Made by a program: the position numbers and the translations under genes. From G963923955 sp963923955 (GTDB lineage Bacteria; Pseudomonadota; Gammaproteobacteria; Eutrophobiales; Eutrophobiaceae), in assembly GCA_963923955.1 (NCBI GenBank), contig OZ000552.1, positions 1,612,001-1,676,000 of the forward strand: a DNA stretch of 64,000 nt, written 5' to 3'. Below, piece after piece: positions 9,074-18,436 of this stretch; position 1 is the first letter of the stretch; every line of letters begins with the position of its first letter. Under the pieces are notes generated by a model. That model was not told where the DNA came from. It made no database searches and worked only from the letters and a program-made list of their open reading frames with translations.

Positions 9074-10361
9074 CCCCGATCATCCCTTACCACCTCCCCG
9101 CCCTGCATGACAAAAAATATTTTTCTAAGATGACTGATATTCTCCAGGGGGTTATCACGCATTGCGATAAGATCGGCCTTGGCACCCGGTCGTATCACAC
9201 CCAGTTTTTTTTACTATTAACAAGTCTGGCCGCATTGACAGTGGCTGTTTGAATGCTCTGCAAGGGCTCCAGACCAGCCTCACTACAATGCTCCATCTCT
9301 CGTATAACAATCGGCGCACCGTCATCGGCATCCCCGGGGGGAATGTCTGTACCATTAACCAGTGTGACGCCCGCCTTGACTGCATTCTTGATGCTGTCCA
9401 GGTGGTCCGCCCCTGCGGAAACTGCTTTGCAAATTGTCCAGTCCTCAAATCCATGCTGACTCATCCAGTCCTGTGAACGTGTCACCCCAAGTGTTGGCAC
9501 TATAAAGCCATTTGCAGACTTGACTGCTCTGGCCGTATCCATATCAAGGTGATAAGCATGCTCAAAGCAGCGTACACCTGCTTTCACGCCTCGCATGATT
9601 GGCCCTGAATCACCCGCATGCGCACACACATAGGTTCCTTCGCTCTTCGCTACCTCAACAGCCGCCGCCACCTCAGCAGAGGACATCTGTGATTCAGCAA
9701 GGCTTTCATGTTTGTGTGCGATGCCACCGGTAAGGAATATTTTGATGTGATCAGCGCCTGCCAATAGATCCTCGCGACACTTTTTTCTAAAATCATCAGC
9801 ACCGTCTGCCTCTGCAGTAAAACCGTGGCCATGTCCACCAGTGACCGAAACGCCGAGTCCGGCAGAAAAGATGCGCGGCCCACCTACCCAGCCAGCAGCA
9901 ATTGATCTGCGCAAGGACAGATCCGCCCGGTTTAATTCCCCGACTGTGCGAACCGTAGTAACACCGGCCTGCAGTGCGTCCTGCCCCCGGCGATAGACTC
10001 GAAATGCTGTCATGGCAGCATCTTCATTGGGATCACTAAGATGAAAGGGAAAGACAATGCTCAGATGGGTATGACAGCTAATCAGCCCGGGAATAATATA
10101 GGTGCCCTGCATATCAATCACAGCTGTAGCAGGACTATCACTCGGCCTCTTGTCAATAGATCTTATTTCATCCTTCTCTATTGATATAATAGCTTCCTTG
10201 ATCTCACCGCTCTCCACGTCCAGGATGCGACAGTTTTTGAGATGTGTTATCACGATTATGAGTGTATTATTAATAGCAGTTGGAAAGACTCCATTAAACA
10301 GAGCTATGTAGTTCGATGCAATGAACAAAAAGTGCAGTTTCCCCCCAGTTGGTATAGTCAC
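9070..10361 (-). CDS. Amidohydrolase (imidazolonepropionase-like), interrupted by one base at a T8 run
   Basis: A metal-dependent hydrolase of the amidohydrolase superfamily. It has the HTH metal site in ISCHTHLSI, an HIKIFLTGGI segment with the probable carboxylated lysine, CAHAGDS, RCFEHAYHLD and the final Asp in VNGTDIPPGDA. As written, the frame ends at 9195 after the residues NSKKNWV. One extra T in the run at 9205-9212 restores the conserved tail (LGVIRPGAKADLIAMRDNP), which ends at 9070-9072, overlapping the hyuA ATG. The gene is thus either intact with a miscalled run or carries a real frameshift. The start is uncertain: GTG at 10361 or GTG at 10253, the latter giving the usual N-terminus. 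Confidence 0.82.
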
Positions 10362-10400
10362 TCCCCTTCTATTGTGAGTCTTGATGCCGAACTCAGTGAC

Positions 10401-13158
10401 CTAGCTGATAAGTTGTCGCCGTCTGGCTTCAATTACTGCTGTACTGCGCTTACTCACACCCAATTTGACATATACCTTCTTTAAATGAAATTTGATAGTG
10501 CTCTCAGTGAGCCCCAGGTCTCTGGCAATGATCTTATTTGAATGATTGTGGCCAAGCCCAATGAGAATTTGCCTCTCGCGCGGTGTAAACAAAGTTCCCC
10601 TCTGTCCCTCATCCATTGCCTTACGATAGGCCGCCAGCAGCCTTGCACAATACTTTCCCAGCCTGGTCCTTGTGCTTCCTCTGCGTTCATCGTCAATCAG
10701 GTATTGTAAAACAGAAATAATGTCCTCGCCTTCATCGAGAAATACCCTTAGGTATTTTTTCGCTGCAACCCATCGTAACCGCATGCCGTAGCACGGCGAT
10801 GGCTTCATCCTGTTTATCCAGTAGCAAAAAGGCCCTGGCCTGTAGGATATGGGCCTTGGTTAAACTCAATAAACGACCGCTTCTATGCGATTCTTGCAAA
10901 GCAGGCTCCAGTGCCGCTAGTGCCCTCTCGCTCTTTCCCTGTGCGAGCAGTAAGCGAGCTGTAGTAAAGCAATAATTATCTATTTCTCTACAGATTAACT
11001 GCTTGTTGCTTGTTAGATCCAGTGATCCATAGTCGTCCAGGTACTGTTGATATAAATCGTTTGCGGTGTGGATAGCAGCATCACGAATGTGGATATTTAT
11101 CCGTTCGAGCCTGGCCAGCCGACAAACCTCGTCCAGACTGCGTTCGCTCGCCAGTAACATTGCCCGATCTAAAACTATGTGGGCGGCCTCTGAATCGTGC
11201 TGCGCCATTGCCAATGCAACGGCTACACGATAGGCAACAACGAAACTGTCCAACCAGCCGTCATGGGATTCCATGGCATCAATAGCGGATTCCAGTTCAC
11301 CGGCGAGCTTGTCTATGTCGTTGCGCTCATAGCGGACTTCTGCCATGAGAGAACTGGCAATGGCATTCAGGCCCGGATCATCAGGAAAGTCTGTTGCAAT
11401 GATGTCAGTCGCATTTTCGTAAGCTCGCATTGCCAGATCTAACTGACCTTTGGTGAAATAACCCAGCCCGAGGATTAGATATACCGAGGCGATCCCGTAA
11501 TTCGAACTTGCCGCCTTATAATATTGCAAGGACCTTTCGGCTTCTGCCTCAGATCTCGAAAATGCAGCATTGCGCTGGTACAGCAGACTTTTCAGGGCGT
11601 GTACAAAACCAATCAGGCCATCCATTTCGGAATTCTGACAAATTTCAATTTCAGAATTGTCCAGATACTCGCGATTAAAGTTTTCGTTCTTATACAATGT
11701 CAGCAGGTACTGTGTAGCAATATAGTCAGTCTTAACAGAACCATAGCCCTCCTGCTCACACTCAGGCAGACTATTCAGCAATTTATCTACATGCTCCAGT
11801 TTGCGCTGCGCAAGTGAAAAGTGTCCGTCTTTTATCAACACCACAGCAGCAGCAATCAACAGCCGTGGTGATTTATTAATATCGCTGGCGCTGATATTTT
11901 CCATCGCCAGCTTGAGTGATGCCGCACCAGCCTGAATTAATATTGCCTGTGAGCCAAAGTAATCAACAATTCTTCGAAACAAGGCCGGACGGCGGACTGA
12001 CTTTGCATAATGCAGCGCCATAGGGATATCTCGCAGCTCTATATACCAGTCTATAACCGTCTCGTGAATATGCCGTAACTCCGCCTCCGGTAATGAATTT
12101 AGGGACAAATTAAGACAGCTACGTAATAGCAGATTTACGATATAGTAATTATCCTTAGCTGACTTTCTCTTGATCAGGGGCGCAAGCTGAGTCAGCTCTG
12201 CAAATAAGATGGCAGAATGACCATGCGAGCAGATACGGTCTGATAATTCTGCGGGAACTTCTTCTAAAAACGAAGTTTTCACGAGAGTGTGCCGGGCACA
12301 CTCAGAATAGTTGCTTAATAGCTGCGTTAAGACAAACTGTTCAAGTGCGAGCAAGGCAGTATCTGCCATCTGTCCCTCCATTGGCCTGTCACTCTCCGCC
12401 TCCATCCCTGCATTACCAGGAAGCCGAACGGCGACAGGCCAGCCCTGAGTCCTCAGCCTAATGTCGGCAACATCAGTGTGCGGCCCCAACAACGATGTCA
12501 ATTCCAGTTCAGAAAAGCATAGTTCAGCGGCATGAACTCTATTGATTCGGTTCTGCCCCCACAATCTTGCTGTGAATCCAGTTGGCTCTACTCTGCTGCT
12601 GATAGTCAGATGAAAATTCTCCGGCATCAACTCCATTAGCAGCTGCGCAGTCCGAATGAGTTCCGCTGACAAAGCCTGCTCAAAGGCATCAAGGATGAGA
12701 ACACAAGGGCCGTTTTCATTCTGAACAGCATTATACAGACGCTGCATGAGTACTTCGTGGGTATCCTCTTCAGTATGCCCGGCAATAATCGCGCGAAGAT
12801 CTGCTACATTCTCATCAGCAAGAGTCAATGCGGAGGTGATATGAGTTAAAAAACGTACAGGCTGCTTATCGTGATGATCAAGTCTGAGCCAGCTTGCCTT
12901 GATGCCACGCTCCTTTAGGCCGGTGTACCACTGAGCAAGTAGTGTCGTCTTCCCGAAACCCGCAGGCGCACAGATTAATATCAGTTCCTTATTGAGAAAC
13001 AAATCGAGTCTTGTCAGCAACTGGCCGCGGGTGATGTCGTCGGGATTCAACTCAGGAGAGCAAAACTTGCTCGGAAAAATTACATCCCCCGCCCCCCGCA
13101 CTTCGGGTAGCTGTACTTCATTTTTATAGGCCGGTTTAGTCATAAATTCGATCATCAT
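10401..13158 (-). CDS. MalT-like LuxR-family regulator (STAND ATPase), interrupted by one base at a T6 run
   Basis: A large signal-transduction ATPase with a C-terminal DNA-binding domain, about 918 aa if repaired. The N-terminal Walker A is APAGFGKTTLLAQW near residue 60 and the Walker B is VLILDAFEQA near 150. A long TPR-like helical region follows, then a LuxR helix-turn-helix (FTPRERQIL ... NKIIARDLGLTESTIKFHLK). The frame breaks at the T6 run 10755-10760. Removing one T joins SEK to YLRVFLDEGED, a junction typical of the family. It is the first gene of the amidohydrolase-hyuAB-permease operon and probably its activator. It is divergent from the TonB receptor across 170 bases. Confidence 0.87.
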
Positions 13159-13328
13159 CAGTGAGTTAAGAATAACTCAATTTATTCTCCTGCAAAGGCC
13201 TGGTGGTGCAACTATCCAAATTTTAGAGAAACTATACTTTTTTGTGATTGCATGGTTGGTGCATAAGCATACGCTGTTAGAGAGTGGTATTAAAGCCAGA
13301 TTAATCCATAAAACTTGAGGGGAAAACC

Positions 13329-15416
13329 ATGCTGCTTAGCATACTACAAAAAATCCTGTTTCGAGCACCATTTTTCTTACGAAGCGCCCTATTCATCATC
13401 GGTATCAGCGCTCTTGGCATACCGGCCCTGGTTGTAGCTGAGAATGGTCTGATAATTGAAGAAGTTGTCGTAACCGCCAGGAAGCGGGAAGAGAGTCTCA
13501 TGAATATACCCGATGCGATTACTGTTTTCAGTGATGCCGTGATAGAAACTGCTAATATTTCCAGCATTCGTGACTTCGCCGACCTGACCCCGAACCTGAC
13601 GATCATCGACCAGCTACGCCCCGGCACACAAACGGTAACGATTAGAGGAATGACTACAGTACAAAATGGTGAGTTGCCCCTGGCTTTCATCGTAGACGGC
13701 GTCAATGCTCCATCAATGAACTTCATCAATCAGGAATTGATCGATATTGAACGAATAGAGGTATTACGCGGACCGCAAGGCACACTCTATGGACGCGGTG
13801 CGGTTGGCGGAGCGATTAATATTGTCACCAAGGCACCAACAGATGAATTCTCAGCAAGGGCAAAGGCGAGTTATGGCCGTGGTGACTCCCTGTTTCTGGG
13901 TGCTACGGTTTCCGGCCCGATTGCCGATGACCTGCATTTTCGCTTATCAGCCAGCCATCGTAATGAAGATGGTTTGATCGATAATGTTGGTGCCGGTACC
14001 GAGGCAGACCCTGTTGATGAGCAATCATTTCAGGGGCGTCTTATCTACCGGCCAAATGACAGGTTGACACTGGACCTTCGTGGCCGTTATTTGCATGGCG
14101 AGACAGGTGGGCTCTACCTGGTTAGAGTAACAACACCAACGATCGATGATTTCTCAATTCCCGTTAGCAGCAATATCAATGGAGCAGATGAGCGTGATGT
14201 CGGTTCAGTCTCATTCAAGTTTGATTATCAGTTAGCTAACGGTACAACCCTGACATCAATCAGTGCCTATAGCGAGACAGACTCATTCTTCTTCGGTGAC
14301 GGTGATTTTTCTACTGCCAAGGCAAATGCGCAGGATTGGGAGATTGATGTCAGGGCCTTTAACCAGGAACTTCGTTTAACCTCGGATAGCAGTCAAGAGC
14401 TGCGCTGGATATTCGGTGCTTTTTATCAGGATAGGGAAGACAAGGAGTTTACCAACTTTGGGACCCAAGGCCCCGGGCCATCGCTTGGCTCTACCTTTCC
14501 CGGAGGTGCAAGGGAGATTAGAGACCGAAGATCCTGGGCGGTATTTGCCAGCATAGACTACGATCTTACCGAGAGGCTGACATTATCGGCCGGGATACGT
14601 TATGACGAGGAGAGAAATGCAACGGAATTGAGGCAATTAGGTGCCAGCCCGGAAGAGACTTTTAGTGAGTGGCAACCGAAGGTTTCTCTCTCTTATGATT
14701 GGACTGAGGCTGTCATGACTTACTTCACATTTTCACGGGGATTTCGTCCCGGTGGTTTCTCGAATCAATCAGGTGTTCTGTATGAAAATGAAGTATCAGA
14801 CAATTTTGAAATCGGGACGAAGGCATTCCTGTTTGATCAACGTATTCAACTTTCTGCAGCTATATTCTATATAGACTTCGCCGATCAGCAGTATTTCTTC
14901 TCGCGCGTCACAGATGCCGGGGTGCGACGCTTTATTATCAATATTGCCGAAACAGCCAATATCGGCGCCGAACTGGAGATGGCGATTTATCTAACAGAAG
15001 GGCTGAAGATGAATTTTGGGTTTGCCTTAACCGATACAGAGATTGATGATTTCAATGGCACCGGTGCATTCAAAGGTAATAACACACCCCAGGTCAACGA
15101 CTATTCCTTTAACGCCTCCGCCGAATATACAAGAGCCTTTTTCGGCCCCTGGCAATTTACCGGCCGTATTGATTATGAAAATCGCGGGGAAGTCGATTGG
15201 GATTTAAATAATCTCGTCACCACCCCGGCCAAGGATTATCTCAACTTATATGCCGGCATCGAAAATGAAAACTGGACTGTTTACCTATACGGTAAAAATG
15301 TCTTGGGAACACGACAGCCTACGGCAATGGGAACCGATGTCTTTGGCCCGGGTATTCACCTAAGAACACCGAGCAGACCGGCTACCTATGGGATAGGGAT
15401 TCAGGCCAGCTTCTAA
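13329..15416 (+). CDS. TonB-dependent outer-membrane receptor
   Basis: A 695 aa outer-membrane transporter. An N-terminal hydrophobic signal segment is followed by the TonB-box-like IIEEVVVTARKR near residue 42. The plug domain has IERIEVLRGPQGTLYGRGAVGGAINI near 145, and beta-barrel repeats run to a C-terminal aromatic residue (QASF). A GAGGGGA site sits five bases before the ATG. It is divergent from the MalT-like regulator and upstream of an Nramp-like transporter. The ligand is unknown; it may be the substrate of the hydantoinase operon or a metal complex. Confidence 0.92.
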   Translation: MLLSILQKILFRAPFFLRSALFIIGISALGIPALVVAENGLIIEEVVVTARKREESLMNIPDAITVFSDAVIETANISSIRDFADLTPNLTIIDQLRPGTQTVTIRGMTTVQNGELPLAFIVDGVNAPSMNFINQELIDIERIEVLRGPQGTLYGRGAVGGAINIVTKAPTDEFSARAKASYGRGDSLFLGATVSGPIADDLHFRLSASHRNEDGLIDNVGAGTEADPVDEQSFQGRLIYRPNDRLTLDLRGRYLHGETGGLYLVRVTTPTIDDFSIPVSSNINGADERDVGSVSFKFDYQLANGTTLTSISAYSETDSFFFGDGDFSTAKANAQDWEIDVRAFNQELRLTSDSSQELRWIFGAFYQDREDKEFTNFGTQGPGPSLGSTFPGGAREIRDRRSWAVFASIDYDLTERLTLSAGIRYDEERNATELRQLGASPEETFSEWQPKVSLSYDWTEAVMTYFTFSRGFRPGGFSNQSGVLYENEVSDNFEIGTKAFLFDQRIQLSAAIFYIDFADQQYFFSRVTDAGVRRFIINIAETANIGAELEMAIYLTEGLKMNFGFALTDTEIDDFNGTGAFKGNNTPQVNDYSFNASAEYTRAFFGPWQFTGRIDYENRGEVDWDLNNLVTTPAKDYLNLYAGIENENWTVYLYGKNVLGTRQPTAMGTDVFGPGIHLRTPSRPATYGIGIQASF

Positions 15417-15745
15417 TCCTTCCTGAAATTGACGACTCAACCGGACATATATCTGCCTTAAATATCCGTGTTGATCTTCTTCTTAGTTGATTTAGGGAAG
15501 CTCTGATTAAATCAGGGCTTCTTAATAGTATATGGATGAATTATGAATTATTCAGAGCCTCCTTAGGCTACTCACCTCCCTTATCTGCCCTCTTCTGCAT
15601 CCAGTAACGACAGCCAGAGCAGACTTTTTATTGCTGCATAAGCAACAAAGGTGTTTCTCTGCTGTTATTGAATCAAATTACTACAGGGTTAGCCTAAACA
15701 CATAATAACCCTTAGAATACGCCAGCCCTTTAGCTATCTAAGGCC
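15417..15745. other. Intergenic stretch with a small inverted-repeat element
   Basis: The 329 bases between the TonB receptor and the Nramp-like gene contain no convincing gene. The only clear structure is the inverted-repeat element at 15494-15564. The remainder is AT-rich and should hold the promoter of the transporter, but I could not pick boxes with confidence. Confidence 0.5.
15494..15564. repeat. MITE-like inverted-repeat element
   Basis: A 71-base segment bounded by related inverted ends: AGGGAAGCTCTGATTAAAT on the left and the complement of AGGAGGCTCTGAATAATT on the right. The left end itself is a near-perfect palindrome (15497-15521) that matches the palindrome at 7014-7034. There is no coding capacity. 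The shape fits a non-autonomous element mobilised by an insertion sequence, but no transposase is present in the window. Confidence 0.45.
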
Positions 15746-17071
15746 ATGAACTGGTTCATCCATCTATTTAAAAATATTGTCGGGCCAACGGCTGTTATGG
15801 CGGCAGGCACCATGGGGGCCGGTGCCGTTGCCTCCTTCATCCTTGCCGGGGCCTGGTTCCAGTATGCCCTGCTCTGGGTCTTGCTGATCATGGTGCCGGT
15901 CTTCGTGATTGCTGCTGACAGCTCATCCCGCATAGGCGCATTAAATCACGATCAGGGCATGTTCTCTCTCATCCGCCAGCATGTCCATCCCGGCCTTGCC
16001 TGGTTACTGTTGGTCGTAAATATTCCAGTGCATATACTGATCATTATGGGACAGATGTCGGTCATGACATCATCGTTTATGTCCGTATTTGGTCTTTACC
16101 CGCCGGAGGCAAATGCCACAGAACAATATTTTCAGAGCTACCTCTGGGCGGAATTGATCCTGTCTCTTGTCTGTACCTCCGGCATACTCTGGTTGATATT
16201 GTCGCAAGGTTACGAGCGTATGCAAAAGGCCATGAGCATACTCATGGTCCTGATGTTTGCCTGTTTCCTGATTGTCGCACTGCGCGGCTTTAGTGAAATA
16301 GCAGAGATCATCAAGGGTTTTATACCCGGCATCCCGGCCGACTTACCGGTACCAGGCACGGATAAGCTACGGCTAAGCAATTCATCGATAATCGCTGTGG
16401 TCGGCAGTGCCCTCGCCCCTGCTGCGTTACTTGGTATGCCCTATCTCTCCACTGATGCCAACGCCGATGCAAGTACCTTAAGGCGTGATTTTCGTAAGTC
16501 CTTGCTAAACCTGGGCGTGATCTTTGGCTGCTATGCCGGTTTTATTATTATCGCCGGCGGCTATGCACTCTATCCCCTGGAAAACCATGCCCAGATAGAT
16601 ACTGTACATGAGGCAAGCAAGGTACTTATACGTGCGTTTCCAGAGAGTATTGCGGGTATCGGCCCACTCATTTTCTCCCTCGGCGTATTCATGGCAGCAG
16701 TAACAACAATGGTCGTTGCAGCACAATTTTGCGCCTATTTTTGTCTGGATATGTTTAACATGTCCTGGCGTTTTTCTTTGGATAACAAGGCTTATCACTA
16801 TCTACTGATAGCTTTTTTGCTTATTCCTGCCGTGCTTGCACCCTTCTGGAGTTTTCCAGCCTTGTTAAAGGTCATACTGCTTATGGGAGTCAATGTCATT
16901 GTCATCCCCCTGGTATTTGTTATTGTCATTTATATGCTGAATCAACCAAAGGTTGTGCAGGAATATACAGCAGAATGGTGGCGTAATCTGATTATGCTCG
17001 GCGGACTTGTTTTATCCCTGATGCTGGCGGCAGAGAAACTCCCTGATTATATTCAATACTTCAGCGGCTGA
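15746..17071 (+). CDS. Nramp-related membrane transporter lacking the canonical metal motif
   Basis: An inner-membrane protein of 441 aa with about 11 helices. Its opening (GPTAVMAAGTMGAGAVASF) aligns by eye with helix 1 of Nramp divalent-metal transporters. The usual DPGN metal-binding motif is replaced by TMGAGA. In the helix-6 position the family MPH appears as MPY (LLGMPYLSTDA). It is therefore a distant Nramp homologue that probably carries a different substrate, or magnesium as in some Nramp relatives. It follows the TonB receptor on the same strand. Functional assignment is weak. Confidence 0.65.
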   Translation: MNWFIHLFKNIVGPTAVMAAGTMGAGAVASFILAGAWFQYALLWVLLIMVPVFVIAADSSSRIGALNHDQGMFSLIRQHVHPGLAWLLLVVNIPVHILIIMGQMSVMTSSFMSVFGLYPPEANATEQYFQSYLWAELILSLVCTSGILWLILSQGYERMQKAMSILMVLMFACFLIVALRGFSEIAEIIKGFIPGIPADLPVPGTDKLRLSNSSIIAVVGSALAPAALLGMPYLSTDANADASTLRRDFRKSLLNLGVIFGCYAGFIIIAGGYALYPLENHAQIDTVHEASKVLIRAFPESIAGIGPLIFSLGVFMAAVTTMVVAAQFCAYFCLDMFNMSWRFSLDNKAYHYLLIAFLLIPAVLAPFWSFPALLKVILLMGVNVIVIPLVFVIVIYMLNQPKVVQEYTAEWWRNLIMLGGLVLSLMLAAEKLPDYIQYFSG

Positions 17072-17085
17072 GTGCGCTTAGCCCC

Positions 17086-18393
17086 TTACTCTATTTCAGC
17101 CTGATCGCCCCCAATTTCATTTCGATAGACCGTCCCCCCCTTCATAACGAACACAATATTACGCAAGGCCCTTATGTCCTTTGCCGGGTTACTATCTAAA
17201 GCCAGAATATCCGCGTACTTACCCACTTCCAGTGAGCCAATATCCTGCTCTGCTTCCAGCAATTTTGCCGTTTCTATAGTAGCCGAGCGCAGTGCCTGCA
17301 GGGGCGTCATGCCTGCTTCAACATAATACTCGGCTTCTCGTACAGTGGCCGTAGTGCCATCGGTCGGTGCTGAGGGTAACTGATCAGTGCCCAGGCCAAT
17401 ATTCACCCCTTCTTCTATCGCCATCTCCAGGGCCTTCCAGTGATGCTTGCCGACTGATTCACGCCGTTTCATATACCACTCAGGAGAGCCTATTTCCTCA
17501 AAAAATGGATCCAGTGCAGGCTGGCTCACAAGTATGGTGGGCACCAGCCAGGTACCTTCCTGTTTCATTCTGCGTATGGTTTTACGATCAAGAAAATAGC
17601 CATGTTCAATGCTATCAATACCGGCATCAATGGCGACATTAGTTGCTTCCGGGGAGCCGGAATGCGCTGTGACTTGTGCACCAAAACGATGGGCGGCATC
17701 AATCACCGCTCGAATCTCTTCCGGCGTCATTAATGCCTCGGCAATATCGCCGCCCTTAGTCGCTATACCTCCGGAGATTAGAATTTTAATCCACTTTGCA
17801 CCTGCACTGATCTGATGTCGTGCAGCTTTGACTAATTCATCAGGGCCGTCAGAATAGGTCTTGCCCTTTTCTGAACCATGTCCCCCCGTGATAATAAGCG
17901 CTTCACCGGAGCTAAAGATACGAGGGCCAATGGCCTGTCCCTTCCTAATCGCTTTATCCAGGGCCAGATCTCCCCAGCTGTAATCGCCCGGCTGGCGTAT
18001 AGTAGTGATGCCGGCCATCAAGGCCTTGCGTGCACTGTCGGCCATACGCAGCACAAGTTCGCCTTCTGTCTCATTTGCCAGCTCTGCTGCCATTTTTCCC
18101 GGTAGCTTCAGGCCAAGATGCACATGCATATTCATCAGGCCGGGAATGAGCCACTTACCTCTAGCGTCTATTGCATGCGCATCGGCAGGCACTTTCACCT
18201 CATCAGCCTTGCCGATAGCAGAGATTCTCTCACCTTTGATGAGAATAACCGAATCTTCAATTGGGGCCTTCCCATAGAGATCGACAACTGTTCCACCAAC
18301 AATCGCTGTGGTCTTCTCAGGTTCTGCGGCCCGGACTAGGACTGCCATCAACATGAATACTATCAGGCTGCATCGTTTACAGATTTTATTCAT
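17086..18393 (-). CDS. Exported amidohydrolase (imidazolonepropionase-like)
   Basis: A 435 aa metal-dependent hydrolase. An N-terminal signal peptide (CSLIVFMLMAVLVRAA) sends it to the periplasm. The metal site comprises MNMHVHLG, WIKILISGGI, VTAHSGSP, SIEHGYFLD and GLGTDQLPSAP. The C-terminal beta-sandwich has GSLEVGKYADILALDSNP. A GAGGAA site precedes the ATG. It is related to the amidohydrolase at 9.1-10.4 kb but exported. It lies last in an operon with a DUF885 protein and a TonB receptor, suggesting periplasmic cleavage of an imported amide or peptide. Confidence 0.88.
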   Translation of the reverse strand: MNKICKRCSLIVFMLMAVLVRAAEPEKTTAIVGGTVVDLYGKAPIEDSVILIKGERISAIGKADEVKVPADAHAIDARGKWLIPGLMNMHVHLGLKLPGKMAAELANETEGELVLRMADSARKALMAGITTIRQPGDYSWGDLALDKAIRKGQAIGPRIFSSGEALIITGGHGSEKGKTYSDGPDELVKAARHQISAGAKWIKILISGGIATKGGDIAEALMTPEEIRAVIDAAHRFGAQVTAHSGSPEATNVAIDAGIDSIEHGYFLDRKTIRRMKQEGTWLVPTILVSQPALDPFFEEIGSPEWYMKRRESVGKHHWKALEMAIEEGVNIGLGTDQLPSAPTDGTTATVREAEYYVEAGMTPLQALRSATIETAKLLEAEQDIGSLEVGKYADILALDSNPAKDIRALRNIVFVMKGGTVYRNEIGGDQAEIE

Positions 18394-18436
18394 TGCAATT
18401 TCCTCATTTTCAAAAGCATTACCAACTGCGCACTAA

